Assembly: GCA_021779095.1 (NCBI GenBank)
Contig: JAJYBI010000005.1
Coordinates: 109,120 to 173,119 of the forward strand
Source of the DNA: Deltaproteobacteria bacterium
Lineage (GTDB): Bacteria > Desulfobacterota > Desulfuromonadia > Geobacterales > JAJYBI01
Reading direction: 5' to 3'
Length of the DNA stretch: 64,000 nucleotides
In this document: one piece after another, positions 45,194 to 55,389 of the stretch
How positions within the stretch are numbered: the first letter of the stretch is position 1
Layout: the number at the start of each line of letters is the position of its first letter
Position numbers and translations under genes: made by a program
Notes under the pieces: model-generated
Told to the model about the DNA's origin: nothing
Seen by the model: the letters and a program-made list of their open reading frames with translations, nothing else
The model's database searches: none

Positions 45194-45634
45194 TCAGGGG
45201 AGCGCATAGGTAAAGCTCTGGCTGTCCACCGTTTCAACGGCTTCCCGGTCGTTGGGGCGGTACCGGCTGACGAACAGGAGCGTCGCCGGCATACTGCCGA
45301 CCGCGACCGGTATGTTCAGGGTGAACGGTACCGCATCGCCGATAGCGATGAGGACCTTCGGGAACAGCCAGGTCGCCTCGCCGACCGTTCTCCCCTTGGC
45401 GTCCAGGGCGGACACCGTCAGCACCAGGTCCCGGAAGCGTTCGTAATTTATGTTGCGGACGAACCCTTCCAGATGGATAGCACCGCTTTCACGCGAGAGT
45501 TTCCAGTCGAAGGAGAGCTGACTGAACTGACGGTGGATCGGGTACGCCTGCGGCGTATAGACGGGCGGCCGATAACCGGAACAGCCGGCCGTCACCACTA
45601 ACAGTGCAACGATGACATCCCGCAGCCCCTTCAT
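45194..45634 (-). CDS. Lipoprotein of unknown function
   Basis: A 146-aa protein with a signal peptide and lipobox VVTAGC at about residues 12-17. A beta-rich domain follows (LSFDWKLSRESGAIHLEGFVRNIN...LVLTVSALDAKGRTVGEATWLF), reminiscent of FxLYD/LEA-like folds. Start at 45634; a GTG two codons earlier is possible. It stands alone between smpB and ppnP. Confidence 0.75.
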   Translation of the reverse strand: MKGLRDVIVALLVVTAGCSGYRPPVYTPQAYPIHRQFSQLSFDWKLSRESGAIHLEGFVRNINYERFRDLVLTVSALDAKGRTVGEATWLFPKVLIAIGDAVPFTLNIPVAVGSMPATLLFVSRYRPNDREAVETVDSQSFTYALP

Positions 45635-45723
45635 TGACACACCCCGTGGGACAACATCTTCTCCTATCACGATAGCACAACTGCCCACGGAATGGCAGCC
45701 ACCTCATCCCTGCTCCGGCAACA

Positions 45724-45748
45724 AGAAAGGGCGGCCGATGGCCGCCCC
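45724..45748 (-). terminator. Terminator of smpB
   Basis: Perfect 8-bp stem GGGCGGCC/GGCCGCCC with a 3-base loop, followed on the minus strand by TTTCTTG, 26 bp after the smpB stop. Confidence 0.8.
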
Positions 45749-45773
45749 TCCGTGAACGTATCGATATGCGCCG

Positions 45774-46229
45774 CTATCGGTTGCGCGACTTCAGCGCCTG
45801 CTCCACGTCACGTTTCATATCCTTCCGCTTCATGTCCTCGCGCTTGTCGTACAGCTTCTTGCCCTTCGCCAGCCCGAGCTCCACCTTGACGAGCCCGTTC
45901 TTGAAATAGAGCCGCAACGGAATGAAGGAATACCCCTGCTCCCGCACCTTGCTGAACAGTCGGCCGATCTCCTTCTTGTGCAGAAGGAGCTTGCGCATCC
46001 GGTCGGGGTCGTGGTTCTCACGGTTGCCGAAATCATAGGGGGAGATGTGGAGGTTGTGCAGGAAGACCTCGCCGTTCTTTACCATGGCGAAGGCGTCGTT
46101 CAGATTTGCCTTTCCCAGCCGGAGCGATTTTACCTCGGTGCCGGTCAGCACCACCCCCGCCTCGAACTTCTCTTCGATGAAGTAGTCGTGGTAGGCCTTC
46201 TTGTTGTTGCAGATCAGCTTTTCACCCAT
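45774..46229 (-). CDS. smpB: SmpB, tmRNA-binding protein
   Basis: A 151-aa trans-translation factor that carries tmRNA to stalled ribosomes. [51 protein letters not shown] and [12 protein letters not shown] are conserved. The basic C-terminal tail [22 protein letters not shown] is the usual decoding-centre tail. tmRNA itself was not seen in the window. Confidence 0.96.
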   Translation of the reverse strand: MGEKLICNNKKAYHDYFIEEKFEAGVVLTGTEVKSLRLGKANLNDAFAMVKNGEVFLHNLHISPYDFGNRENHDPDRMRKLLLHKKEIGRLFSKVREQGYSFIPLRLYFKNGLVKVELGLAKGKKLYDKREDMKRKDMKRDVEQALKSRNR

Positions 46230-46267
46230 GGCGGTGATACTAGCAAAGTGAGATGATCGAAGGCAAG

Positions 46268-46292
46268 GGAAAAGCCGGCCGTCAGCGGCCGG
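46268..46292 (-). terminator. Terminator overlapping the amidohydrolase stop codon
   Basis: Stem CCGGCC/GGCCGG at 46275-46280 and 46287-46292, followed on the minus strand by CTTTTCCC. The TGA of the amidohydrolase gene (46282-46284) lies in the loop. Confidence 0.65.
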
Positions 46293-47532
46293 AGGAAGAT
46301 ACGCCGCAGATGAAGGTCTCCAGGAGGGTGCCGTCTTCCAGGATCGCCTCTATAAGCTCGCCAGCTCCGGCACCTGCCGGCGGCCGGACGGCGAGGAAAT
46401 CGGCCCGCTTGCCTGCCGTCAGCGATCCGGTGACGTCGTGGAGGTACAGAGCACGTGCCCCCCCGAGGGTCGCCATCTCCAGCAGTTCGACGGGAGAGAA
46501 GACGTCCGGGTAACACCGGCGGCAAAAACGGATTTCGTCCCACAGGGAGAGGGAATCGTTGGAGGCGAGCGAATCGGTCCCGAGCCCAAGGGGAACCCCG
46601 GCGCGCTTCAGCAGGGCCGCGGGGGCCGTACCCACCGCCAGCCGGTCGTTGCTGCGCGGGCAGAGCACGACGGATGCACCGCGGTGCTTCAGGATTTCCA
46701 CATCGGCCGGCGTGACGTGCACGCAGTGTATCGCAGCGGTCATCGGACCGAGGGTGTCGAGCCCGTCGAGCCAGCGGGTGGAGGTGGTCCGACGCGGCGC
46801 AGGGATGTAGTCCTTCCACCCCACGTGGGGATAGAGCAGGTCGGCGATCCTGCCGGACGAATCGTGGAGGAACCGCGCCTCGTCCAGAGATTCCGAGAGA
46901 TGGATCGCGGTGGGAACGCGGTGTAAGCGGGCGAGCGCGGCAACGTCGGCCAACAGGTGTGCGGAGAGGGTATGGGGGGCGTGGGGTGAGATCCCCGGCC
47001 GGATGTCAGCGAACGTCCAGTCGCCGATCCTCTTCTGCAGCGTGTCGGCGAGGATCGCTCCATGCTCCGGCGACTGGCCGATTGCCTCCAGGTACAGGCG
47101 CGCCGCGCATGGACAGGCGGCGTACAGCGGCAACAGATCAGGATCGGAGACGATCTCGCCGATGCAGGTGGTGCCCGCCTCGACGGACTTGCGGAGCCCC
47201 TCCCGGAGCGAATGTTCCCGCTCGTCGATCCCCAGCGCACGCTTGATCTTGATGACCTGAATGATCCAGTCCACGTAGGTGCGGGGGGCATAGTCCACCC
47301 CTTTTCGGACCTTCCAGGCCGGAAAGTGGGTCAGCTCCAGGTGGGTATGGGCATTGACCAGCCCCGGCATGAGTACGGCATCTCCGAGCGGATGCACCGT
47401 TCCGGAACGGTCACGCAGAACGTCCGACCGCCTGCCCACGGCGACGATCCTCCCCTCTTCCACCGCAAGAGCGCCGTCGTCAATGGGGGGTGAAGATACC
47501 GGCAGGACGTGCGCCGCAGTATAGATGTCCAT
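46282..47532 (-). CDS. Amidohydrolase of the ATZ/TRZ (chlorohydrolase-deaminase) family
   Basis: A 416-aa metal-dependent hydrolase or deaminase. [12 protein letters not shown] holds the first metal ligands, [10 protein letters not shown] and IHLSES the next His residues, and [17 protein letters not shown] the catalytic Asp. The family includes S-adenosylhomocysteine and aminofutalosine deaminases. The latter would fit a futalosine menaquinone pathway, but no other mqn gene lies here. The start at 47532 has GGGAGG upstream. Confidence 0.87.
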   Translation of the reverse strand: MDIYTAAHVLPVSSPPIDDGALAVEEGRIVAVGRRSDVLRDRSGTVHPLGDAVLMPGLVNAHTHLELTHFPAWKVRKGVDYAPRTYVDWIIQVIKIKRALGIDEREHSLREGLRKSVEAGTTCIGEIVSDPDLLPLYAACPCAARLYLEAIGQSPEHGAILADTLQKRIGDWTFADIRPGISPHAPHTLSAHLLADVAALARLHRVPTAIHLSESLDEARFLHDSSGRIADLLYPHVGWKDYIPAPRRTTSTRWLDGLDTLGPMTAAIHCVHVTPADVEILKHRGASVVLCPRSNDRLAVGTAPAALLKRAGVPLGLGTDSLASNDSLSLWDEIRFCRRCYPDVFSPVELLEMATLGGARALYLHDVTGSLTAGKRADFLAVRPPAGAGAGELIEAILEDGTLLETFICGVSSSGR

Positions 47533-47587
47533 GGGGGCCTCCCGATCCACTTACCGTCCGTATTTTAAATCTTAGCACAGAACGTAC

Positions 47588-47616
47588 GAAGGGCCAGGAA
47601 CAGCTCCCGGCCCTTC
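47588..47616 (-). terminator. Possible terminator of the pan genes
   Basis: Stem GAAGGGCC/GGCCCTTC with a 13-base loop. The following minus-strand bases are only moderately T-rich, so termination strength is uncertain. It lies about 35 bp after panD. Confidence 0.5.
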
Positions 47617-47649
47617 TGAGGCGTGAACCACGAACGGCAATCCCGACAG

Positions 47650-48048
47650 TTACCAGGATACCTTTTTCAAGGTTCCCTGTCCCGCCACCTCTTTGCGGGT
47701 GGGAAGCATCCGGTTCTGCTCATCCACGAACACGAGCTTCGGCTCGTGGGCAAGTGCCTCCTCGTTCTCCATGTTGACGAAACTGGCGATAATGACGAGG
47801 TCCCTGGGGGCCACGAGGCGTGCCGCAGCGCCGTTGATGCAGATGACGCCGGACCCCCGTTCACCTTCGATGGCATAGGTCTCGAACCGGTTACCATTGG
47901 TGACGTTCCAGATGGTGACCGCCTCGTAGGGGATGATGTCCGACGCCTCCAAAAGGTCGAGATCTATCGTAACACTCCCCTCGTAATGCAGATCGGCCCC
48001 GGTGACGGTGGCCCGGTGAATCTTGCTCTTCAGCATCTTGCGTTCCAT
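47650..48048 (-). CDS. panD: Aspartate 1-decarboxylase proenzyme
   Basis: A 132-aa proenzyme that makes beta-alanine for pantothenate. It cleaves itself at Gly-Ser in [14 protein letters not shown] to form the pyruvoyl group. [15 protein letters not shown] and [18 protein letters not shown] are conserved. GGAGA lies before the ATG at 48048, which immediately follows the panC stop, so the two are coupled. Confidence 0.95.
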   Translation of the reverse strand: MERKMLKSKIHRATVTGADLHYEGSVTIDLDLLEASDIIPYEAVTIWNVTNGNRFETYAIEGERGSGVICINGAAARLVAPRDLVIIASFVNMENEEALAHEPKLVFVDEQNRMLPTRKEVAGQGTLKKVSW

Positions 48049-48900
48049 CTAGTTCTCCTCTCCCAGCAGGCAGTTGTCGATCAGCCTGGTCTTTCCGATT
48101 CGCACCGCCAGAGCCAGCAGGGTGCCGTCGGCGGCCGACGTTACGTCATCAAGGGTATCCCCGTCACGGAACTCGGCGTAGTCGATCACGGCTGTCCGCT
48201 CCGCCGCGATGGTCGCACGTACCGCATCCAGCAATACCGGCACGGCGCGCTCACCTGTCCGATACAGTTCCCGCGCCCGCGCCAGCGCCCGGCTGAGACA
48301 GAGGGCCGACTGCCGCTCATCCGGCGACAGGTACGCGTTGCGGGAGCTCATGGCGAGGCCGTCTGCCTCCCGGACGATCGGCATCCCCACGACCTCGATC
48401 CCCATGTCCAGATCGGCCGCCATCCGCCGGATTACCGCCAGCTGCTGGTAATCCTTCCGGCCGAACAGGGCGACGTCCGGGCGTACGATGTTGAAGAGCT
48501 TGGTAACGACGGTGGTCACCCCGCGGAAATGGCCGGGGCGACTGGCACCGCACAGTGGCCCGGTCAGCCGGTCCACGTCCACCCAGGTCTGGTATCCCGC
48601 AGGGTACATGTCAGAGGCCTTCGGGGCGAAGATCAGGTCAACGCCTGCCGCGGTCGCGATCGCCATGTCGCGATCAAGGTCGCGGGGATAGGCGTCCAGG
48701 TCCTCACCGGCGCCGAACTGGGTCGGGTTGACGAAGATGCTTGCCACGAGCAGGTCAGCCCGGTGCCGTCCCTCACGCATAAGCGAGGCATGCCCCTCGT
48801 GAAGATACCCCATGGTGGGTACGAGCGCGATGCGCCTGCCGGCGGCCCGAGCGCCCCGGGATGCGGCACGCATCGCTTCTACCGTAACTATAATCTCCAT
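48049..48900 (-). CDS. panC: Pantothenate synthetase
   Basis: A 283-aa ligase joining pantoate and beta-alanine with [21 protein letters not shown] holds the HIGH-like ATP motif, [17 protein letters not shown] binds pantoate, and [16 protein letters not shown] and [13 protein letters not shown] contain the KMSKS-like region. The start overlaps the panB stop by one base (TGATG), so panB-panC-panD form one operon. Confidence 0.96.
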   Translation of the reverse strand: MEIIVTVEAMRAASRGARAAGRRIALVPTMGYLHEGHASLMREGRHRADLLVASIFVNPTQFGAGEDLDAYPRDLDRDMAIATAAGVDLIFAPKASDMYPAGYQTWVDVDRLTGPLCGASRPGHFRGVTTVVTKLFNIVRPDVALFGRKDYQQLAVIRRMAADLDMGIEVVGMPIVREADGLAMSSRNAYLSPDERQSALCLSRALARARELYRTGERAVPVLLDAVRATIAAERTAVIDYAEFRDGDTLDDVTSAADGTLLALAVRIGKTRLIDNCLLGEEN

Positions 48901-49703
48901 CAGTTAAACGCGTGTCCTTCCGTTGGAAACGTACCGTCCTTGACCTCGGTGACGTAGCTCGTGACCGCCCCGCTGATCACCGGCGTCAACTCCGCATAAC
49001 GCTTCACGAACTTGGGGGAGTATTTCTCGCAGAGCCCGAGTATATCGTGGATGACGAGTACCTGACCATCGCAGGACGGCCCCGCCCCGATGCCGATGGT
49101 GGGAATAGTGAGCTCGGACGTAATCCGCCGGGCCAGCTTCTGCGGAATACCTTCGAGCACGAGGGCAAAGGCGCCGGCATCCTGAACGGCATGTGCATCG
49201 GCCACGAGCCGTTCAGCCTGGTCCTCCAGCTTGCCCTGCACGCGATACCCACCCATCCGGTGGTACGACTGGGGGGTGAGACCGATATGTCCCATGACCG
49301 GCACCCCCATCGTCACGACCGACCGGATCGTCTCCGCCATGGCGACGCCCCCCTCCAGCTTCACCGCCTCCGCCCCCGCCTCCTTGACCAGGCGACCCGC
49401 GTTGAGACAGGCATCGCGGGGATCGACCTGATAGGAGAGAAACGGCATATCGGCCACCACGAGCGCTGCCGGGCGGGCGCGCACCACGGCGCGGGTATGG
49501 TACACCATGTCGTCCATGGTCACGGGAAGGGTGGTATCGTGTCCCGCCATGACCACGCCGACGGAATCGCCCACGAGGATGATGTCAACGCCGCAGCCGT
49601 CCATGATCCGGGCCAGCGGGAAGTCATAGCAGGTCAGGGCCGCGATCCTGTCGCCCGCACGCTTCATCTTCTGGATATCGAGAATGGTTGTTTTTCTGCT
49701 CAC
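48900..49703 (-). CDS. panB: Ketopantoate hydroxymethyltransferase
   Basis: A 267-aa enzyme transferring a hydroxymethyl group from methylene-THF to alpha-ketoisovalerate. [35 protein letters not shown] (metal Asp), [14 protein letters not shown] and [14 protein letters not shown] are family hallmarks. The GTG at 49703 with GGGG upstream is preferred over a GTG at 49715. It is the first gene of the pantothenate operon. Confidence 0.95.
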   Translation of the reverse strand: MSRKTTILDIQKMKRAGDRIAALTCYDFPLARIMDGCGVDIILVGDSVGVVMAGHDTTLPVTMDDMVYHTRAVVRARPAALVVADMPFLSYQVDPRDACLNAGRLVKEAGAEAVKLEGGVAMAETIRSVVTMGVPVMGHIGLTPQSYHRMGGYRVQGKLEDQAERLVADAHAVQDAGAFALVLEGIPQKLARRITSELTIPTIGIGAGPSCDGQVLVIHDILGLCEKYSPKFVKRYAELTPVISGAVTSYVTEVKDGTFPTEGHAFN

Positions 49704-49922
49704 TGCACACCCCACAACAAAAATGCGCCCGTTCGAAACGAATGGCGCATGAGTGCTCAGATCAGGAACCGATCAGACGTCAGTCCTGGTGGCTCTTGCC
49801 TTCCGTCCCGGTTCGTTGGAATCCTGGCGGTATCGGTAGTTCGCGGTTCAACCGGCTCCACTCATTAACGTAGCGGGCCCGAACCTGTATACAACATCTG
49901 AACTGCGGATGTCCAGTTCTAA

Positions 49923-51914
49923 TTACTCAGCACCACGTTTGATCACTTCCAGTTCGCTCACGACCAGGGCACTCTGTTCGCGACGTTCCTCCAGATCGTC
50001 GAAAATGCCGATAATCATGCCGCCCACCGTATCCATGGAGCGCTTGATCTCCGCACCGTCGACGACCTGACGACCGGTGGCATCGACCACCCCCTCCGCC
50101 ATCTGCTTGATGGAGTCGACCGCCTTGGCGATGTTACGGGTTGCCTGGGACTGCTCCTTGGAGGCGTTGAAAATCTGCGAGGTCATGGTGCTCACGTCTT
50201 CCATGGACTGGGTTATGAGACCGATGCTCTTCGCCTGTTCCTCCGTGGCGATGTTGATCTGCTCGGTCATGTCCATCGCCTGGACGGAGCTCTCCAGGAT
50301 CACCTGCAGCGCCTTGCCGGTCTCCTCCCCCTGCTGGACCCCTTTCTGCACCAACTCTCTCGTCATGGAGATACTGATGGCCGCCTGACGCGACTCGGCG
50401 AGGATCTCTTCGATGATGCCGGTGATCTCGTCGGTGGACTGACCGGTCTGCAGCGACAGGTTGCGAATCTCGTCAGCCACGACGCCGAAACTCTTGCCAT
50501 ACTCGCCTGCCTGGGCGGCGATGATGGAGGCATTCAGGGCCAGCAGGTTGGTGCGTTTGGTGATGTCGTTGATGACGTTGACGATACCGTTGATGCGGCT
50601 GCTGTTGTCACTGAGACGGCGGATGCCGTCGTAGGAGAGATCGACGGACCGCTGGATCTCCGCCAGCGACGAGATGGTCTCGTTCACGACGACACGGCTC
50701 CGGTCGGCCTGCTCCTTCACCCTGCTGGAGACCTGGTGGGAGTCCGCCGTATTCTGTTCCACGTTCCGGAGGGTCGCGTTGATCTCCTCCATGGCGGACA
50801 CCGACTTGTCGATGGCGTCGGACAGAAAATCGATGTTGCGGGTGACCTGTTCGATGGCGACGGATATCTCGCTGACGGCCGAACTGGTATCTTCCACCGA
50901 GGCAAGCACGCTTTCCGACGCCGAGGCGATGCTGCTGGTATTGTCGGACAGGGAGTCCACCGCACCCTTCAGCTTGTAAAAGGTCTGGGCGTTCGCCTCG
51001 CGGTTACGCAGGAAATCGGCGAAGGTCCTCCCCAGCTCCCGCGTGAGGGTGTCGATCGCCCCCAGCAGGTTGATACGGGTAATGGCGGAGGCGGCCTGAT
51101 CGGCAAACAGGCGGATGGTATCCACATCGGTATCGTTCATCGTACGGTTGCTGAACCGGTTGTCGATACCGAACACACCGACCGATTCCCCCTTGACCAC
51201 GATGGGGCAGATGACGAAACTGCGCGACCGCAGGGGAGCGATCGTGTTGAACGGCGCCTGGAGGTGGTAATCACCGGAATACCGGTTGATATCCTCGACA
51301 AAGAACAGCTTACGCTCGTTCATGCACTTCCAGATGACGCCGATCCGGTTATCCAGGGGAAGACTGTTAGCCGCTATATCAAAATCGGTGCTGCCGGTTG
51401 CGGCGACAAACTGGAGAGCAGTACGTTTGTCATTGACCATGAGGATGTTGACCCGCTCATACCCGAGGATGTCATGCAACCCCTCGGCGCACAGGGCAAG
51501 CACCTCGTCGACCTTGATGGATTTCTGGATGCGGCTGCTGATCAGATGAAAGTTCTTGATGTTGTTGTCCAGCACCTTGTACCGGTTTTCGAACAGCTCC
51601 TTCTGGGTTGCCACCTCGTTGTGCAGGGCGTCCAGTTCGACCGCACGTGCGTGGAGTTCGTCGCTCGACCGGCCGATGTAGAAACCGAGAAACGCCATGA
51701 CCATCGCCGTACCGACCCCCATATAGGTATACAGGGCGATATTGTAGGGACTTTTCGTGATATCGGAGAAGATCTGATGAACGAAGGGGACATTCGGTTC
51801 GGGGAACAGCAGCAGACGCAGCACCGTCCAGGCAACAGGTGCACCGATGCCGAGGACGAATCCGATCGTCGCATACAGGAAGCTTCTGTTTCTCAAGACA
51901 GTCGACTTGGCCAT
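49923..51914 (-). CDS. Methyl-accepting chemotaxis-type protein with GAF domain
   Basis: A 663-aa protein with two membrane segments (about 11-35 and 58-80) and only a short periplasmic loop. A coiled linker follows, then a cytoplasmic GAF domain (about 130-285), another helical region, and a long MCP signalling coil. The hairpin tip reads [31 protein letters not shown], a variant of the usual NAAIEAARAGE tip. There is no HAMP domain. The ligand is presumably cytoplasmic. No che genes are nearby, so it probably joins a chemosensory array encoded elsewhere. Confidence 0.9.
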   Translation of the reverse strand: MAKSTVLRNRSFLYATIGFVLGIGAPVAWTVLRLLLFPEPNVPFVHQIFSDITKSPYNIALYTYMGVGTAMVMAFLGFYIGRSSDELHARAVELDALHNEVATQKELFENRYKVLDNNIKNFHLISSRIQKSIKVDEVLALCAEGLHDILGYERVNILMVNDKRTALQFVAATGSTDFDIAANSLPLDNRIGVIWKCMNERKLFFVEDINRYSGDYHLQAPFNTIAPLRSRSFVICPIVVKGESVGVFGIDNRFSNRTMNDTDVDTIRLFADQAASAITRINLLGAIDTLTRELGRTFADFLRNREANAQTFYKLKGAVDSLSDNTSSIASASESVLASVEDTSSAVSEISVAIEQVTRNIDFLSDAIDKSVSAMEEINATLRNVEQNTADSHQVSSRVKEQADRSRVVVNETISSLAEIQRSVDLSYDGIRRLSDNSSRINGIVNVINDITKRTNLLALNASIIAAQAGEYGKSFGVVADEIRNLSLQTGQSTDEITGIIEEILAESRQAAISISMTRELVQKGVQQGEETGKALQVILESSVQAMDMTEQINIATEEQAKSIGLITQSMEDVSTMTSQIFNASKEQSQATRNIAKAVDSIKQMAEGVVDATGRQVVDGAEIKRSMDTVGGMIIGIFDDLEERREQSALVVSELEVIKRGAE

Positions 51915-52230
51915 CTTTCCTATCCTTGCCCGGACGCGTCAGCACCCAGTCACCGAAACCGTCGGGTCTAAAACGGTTCTGCGCAGTCTAGGGCAGTCGT
52001 TAGAGATTGTCAATTACATTATTGGACATCAGGATGGCACAATGCCGCAGAGTACGCCGCTTCACGCGTTTCATCAACCACGGCGTGCCGGTTTGGAGCC
52101 ATCCAGGAAAGACGAACACGTATACCGTCCCGCCCATCGCCGCACGCACCCCTAATACGGCACCAACCTCCGCCTTTATCCGCAACGTTCGGACGTACAG
52201 ATCGTAACGGGATGAATGCACCGACGGAAG
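51915..52230. other. Intergenic region with one doubtful small frame
   Basis: The only reading frame of note is a minus-strand 73-codon one at 52000-52221, starting 10 bp after the HIT gene stop, with no Shine-Dalgarno and no family resemblance. I do not call it a gene. No tRNA or clear terminator was seen here. Confidence 0.5.
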
Positions 52231-52722
52231 TCAGGCGGTGTCACGAAGGGCGTCGAAAAAAGGGAGGAGCTTTTCATAGGTGGTACGCAGGTTCTCGGGC
52301 ATGACCCGCAGGTCGCCGAGCACGGTCATGAAGTTCGTGTCGCCATTCCAGCGCGGCACCACATGCAGATGCAGATGGTCGTCCACCCCCGCGCCGGCCG
52401 CCTTGCCGAGGTTCATACCGGTGTTGAACCCCTGCGGGGAGGCAACGTTCGTGAGTGCACGACAGCCGAGCCGCATCAACCGGAACATATCGCACATCTC
52501 CTCCTCGGAGAGTGCATCAAGGTCCGAACAGTGACGATGGGGAGCAACGAGGAGATGCCCGTTCGAATACGGATAACGGTTGAGCATGACGAGCGAAAAC
52601 GGAGAGCGGTACAACACGAACCGCTCGCGGTCGGGACCTTCACCGGAATTGCAGAATATGCACCCCTCCGGCTTCGGATTCATGATGTACTCAATGCGCC
52701 AGGGCGCCCATGTACGATCCAT
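52231..52722 (-). CDS. HIT-family nucleotide hydrolase/phosphorylase (Ap4A-type)
   Basis: A 163-aa protein whose DDHLHLHVVPRWNGD contains the His-x-His-x-His triad. MDRTWAPWRIEYIM and CIFCN at the N terminus, the latter a likely zinc-site pair, are typical of the Ap4A phosphorylase-like HIT branch. The start at 52722 has AAAGGGAG upstream. It probably degrades dinucleoside polyphosphates. Confidence 0.9.
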   Translation of the reverse strand: MDRTWAPWRIEYIMNPKPEGCIFCNSGEGPDRERFVLYRSPFSLVMLNRYPYSNGHLLVAPHRHCSDLDALSEEEMCDMFRLMRLGCRALTNVASPQGFNTGMNLGKAAGAGVDDHLHLHVVPRWNGDTNFMTVLGDLRVMPENLRTTYEKLLPFFDALRDTA

Positions 52723-52886
52723 CGCACTCCCTTTCTGCACGCCGAATCAAACCTGCGTTGTAGCAGTATTGCCCATATCCCCGGAGAAAACAAGTGGGAC
52801 GGCTCATCACGACCCCACGCCGTGCAGAGGCATCTCATCCCTCTCCAGACGATGAAACGGCTGTATATTTTAGCCTTATTAAATTC

Positions 52887-52915
52887 TTGACAAGCGATAC
52901 CCCCGCGATTATTGT
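52887..52915 (+). promoter_or_regulatory. Putative promoter of maeB
   Basis: A perfect TTGACA (52887-52892), 17 bp, then TATTGT (52910-52915), about 105 bp before the maeB start. It lies in an otherwise empty gap divergent from the HIT gene. Confidence 0.5.
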
Positions 52916-53021
52916 TAGCCGTATACACGATCCGTTCCGGGCAGTTGCACCACGGAAACCACGCCTTGCCACCGAAAACGCATTTTATCTTGAGTAAAAT
53001 ATCAATCTACAGGGGGCTCGC

Positions 53022-55283
53022 ATGAGCAAGAAGCAGGAAGCGCTGGATTACCACTCCAGTGGGCGCAAGGGGAAGATCGAGGTCATATCGTCAAAGTCCT
53101 GCCTCACGGCCCGTGATCTGTCACTCGCTTACTCCCCGGGCGTCGCCGAACCATGTCTCGAGATCGAGAAGAATCCGGACGACGCATACAGATACACCGC
53201 CAAAGGTAATCTGGTGGCGGTTGTCTCCAACGGCACGGCGGTACTTGGTCTGGGGAACATCGGTGCACTGGCCGGCAAGCCGGTCATGGAAGGGAAAGGG
53301 GTTCTCTTCAAGAGGTTCGCCGACATCGACGTCTTCGACATCGAACTGAACAGCGAAAACCCGGACGAGATCATCAAGGCCTGCCAGCTCCTGGAGCCCA
53401 CCTTCGGCGGCATCAACCTGGAGGACATCAAGGCCCCCGAGTGTTTCTACATCGAGGAAGAGCTGAAGAAGACCATGAACATCCCGGTCTTCCACGACGA
53501 CCAGCACGGCACCGCTATCATCTCCGCCGCCGCACTCATCAACGCACTGGGTTTGATCGGCAAGTCGATCGGCGCCATCCGGATGGTGATAAACGGCGCC
53601 GGCGCCGCCGCCATCGCCTGCGCCAACCTGGCCATCTCCCTCGGCCTCAGGCCGGAACACCTGATCATGTGCGACACGAAGGGGGTCATCTACAAGGGAC
53701 GTACCGAGGGGATGAACAAGTACAAGGAGCGGTTTGCCGTCGATACCCCGTTCCGCACCCTGGCGGAGGCCGCCGCCGGGGCCGATGTCCTGTACGGCCT
53801 GTCGTCCAAGGGGGCGTTCTCCCCGGAGATCGTGCAGGGAATGGCGGCAAACCCGATCATCTTCGCCATGGCCAATCCGGACCCGGAAATCACCCCCGAG
53901 GAGGCTTTGGCCGTGCGGAGCGACGTGCTCATCGCCACCGGCCGCTCCGACTATCCGAACCAGGTGAACAACGTCCTCGGCTTTCCGTTCATCTTCCGCG
54001 GCGCCCTCGATGTGCGGGCCACCACCATCAACGAGGAGATGAAGAAGGCCGCCGTCTACGCCCTGGCTGAACTGGCCCGGGAAGAGGTGCCCGATTCCGT
54101 CAGCCGCGCCTACGGCAACGTGAAGTTCGCCTTCGGCCGCAACTACATCATCCCGAAACCGTTCGACCCGCGGGCACTCATGCGGGTCGCACCGGCAGTC
54201 GCCCGGGCGGCCATGGAGTCCGGCGTCGCCCGCCAGCCGATCCTGGACATGGAACGGTACATCGAGCAGCTGGAATCGCTGCAGGGCAAGGCAAAAGAAA
54301 CCTTAAGGATGATCATCAACAAGGCGAAATGCGATCCCAAGCGGATCGTCTTCCCGGAAGGGGACAACGAAAAGATCCTCAAGGCGGCCCAGATCCTCAT
54401 GGAAGAAGGGATCGCCACCCCGATCCTCCTCGGCAGCAGCGATGCGATCCGGGCGAAGATCAGCGAACTGGGGCTCACCTTCAACGGCTCCGAACCGGTT
54501 ATCATCGAGCCGGCGACCTGTGACAAATCAGCGGCGTACGCCGAGGAGCTGTTCCGCATCCGGCAGCGCAAGGGACTGACCCTGACCGAGGCGCAGCGGA
54601 TCATCACCCGCAAGTCACGCATCCATTACGGCTGCATGATGGTACGCCAGGGGGATGCGGACACCCTGCTCTCGGGTATCGATACCCATTATCCCGAAAC
54701 GATCCGTCCGGCGCTGCAGGTGATCGGAAAAAAAGAGGGGCTGTCCAGCGTACACGGTCTCTACATGATGGTCTTCAAGAAACGGATCGTCCTGATGGCG
54801 GACACCACCGTCTGCATCGAGCCGACCCCGGAGGAGCTGGCCGAGACCGCCATCCTCGCCGCCGAGAAGGCGAAGATGCTGGACATCGAGCCGACCATCG
54901 CCATGCTCTCCTTCTCCAACTTCGGTTCCGTCAACCACCACCTCACCGAAAAGGTCAAACGGGCGGTGGAAATCGTGAAGGCAAAGGCGCCGGGGCTCGT
55001 CGTCGACGGGGAGATGCAGTCCGACACCGCAGCATCCACCGAGATCCTGCAGAACAGCTTTCCCTTCGCCGCTCTCAAGGAAGCGGCCAACATCCTCATC
55101 TTCCCCGACCTCAACTCGGGGAACATCTGCTACAAGCTGCTCCGCCACCTGGGAGGTGCCGAGGCGATCGGCCCGTTCCTGATGGGAATGAACAGGCCGG
55201 TGCATGTCCTGCAGCGGGGCGACGATGTATCCGACATCGTCAACATGGCGGCCATCGCCGTACTGGACGCCCAGGGCAACTGA
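53022..55283 (+). CDS. maeB: NADP-dependent malic enzyme with phosphotransacetylase-like domain
   Basis: A 753-aa enzyme that decarboxylates malate to pyruvate. The malic-enzyme half (1-430) has [50 protein letters not shown], the NAD(P) motif [13 protein letters not shown] and [12 protein letters not shown]. The C-terminal half (about 430-753) is a PTA-like domain ([13 protein letters not shown]...GEMQSDTA) that in related enzymes is regulatory, sensing acetyl-CoA, and not catalytic. A promoter candidate lies at 52887-52915 and a strong terminator follows. Confidence 0.96.
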   Translation: MSKKQEALDYHSSGRKGKIEVISSKSCLTARDLSLAYSPGVAEPCLEIEKNPDDAYRYTAKGNLVAVVSNGTAVLGLGNIGALAGKPVMEGKGVLFKRFADIDVFDIELNSENPDEIIKACQLLEPTFGGINLEDIKAPECFYIEEELKKTMNIPVFHDDQHGTAIISAAALINALGLIGKSIGAIRMVINGAGAAAIACANLAISLGLRPEHLIMCDTKGVIYKGRTEGMNKYKERFAVDTPFRTLAEAAAGADVLYGLSSKGAFSPEIVQGMAANPIIFAMANPDPEITPEEALAVRSDVLIATGRSDYPNQVNNVLGFPFIFRGALDVRATTINEEMKKAAVYALAELAREEVPDSVSRAYGNVKFAFGRNYIIPKPFDPRALMRVAPAVARAAMESGVARQPILDMERYIEQLESLQGKAKETLRMIINKAKCDPKRIVFPEGDNEKILKAAQILMEEGIATPILLGSSDAIRAKISELGLTFNGSEPVIIEPATCDKSAAYAEELFRIRQRKGLTLTEAQRIITRKSRIHYGCMMVRQGDADTLLSGIDTHYPETIRPALQVIGKKEGLSSVHGLYMMVFKKRIVLMADTTVCIEPTPEELAETAILAAEKAKMLDIEPTIAMLSFSNFGSVNHHLTEKVKRAVEIVKAKAPGLVVDGEMQSDTAASTEILQNSFPFAALKEAANILIFPDLNSGNICYKLLRHLGGAEAIGPFLMGMNRPVHVLQRGDDVSDIVNMAAIAVLDAQGN

Positions 55284-55308
55284 GCCGTCACGCGAAAACC
55301 GCAACAAA

Positions 55309-55347
55309 AAAGAGGGTGGACTGTCGATGTCCACCCTCTTTCTTTTT
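55309..55347. terminator. Bidirectional terminator between maeB and the Wzi-like gene
   Basis: Perfect 13-bp stem AAAGAGGGTGGAC/GTCCACCCTCTTT with a 7-base loop, flanked by an A run on the left and TCTTTTT on the right. It can serve both convergent genes. Confidence 0.9.
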
Positions 55348-55389
55348 ACACACCGCAGTCCGTCGGGCGGCGCAACCTGCAGCTCCGGA

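Noticed and set aside
52000..52221. Minus-strand 73-codon frame after the HIT gene
   Set aside because: No ribosome site, no family resemblance and mixed composition. It cannot be separated from chance.
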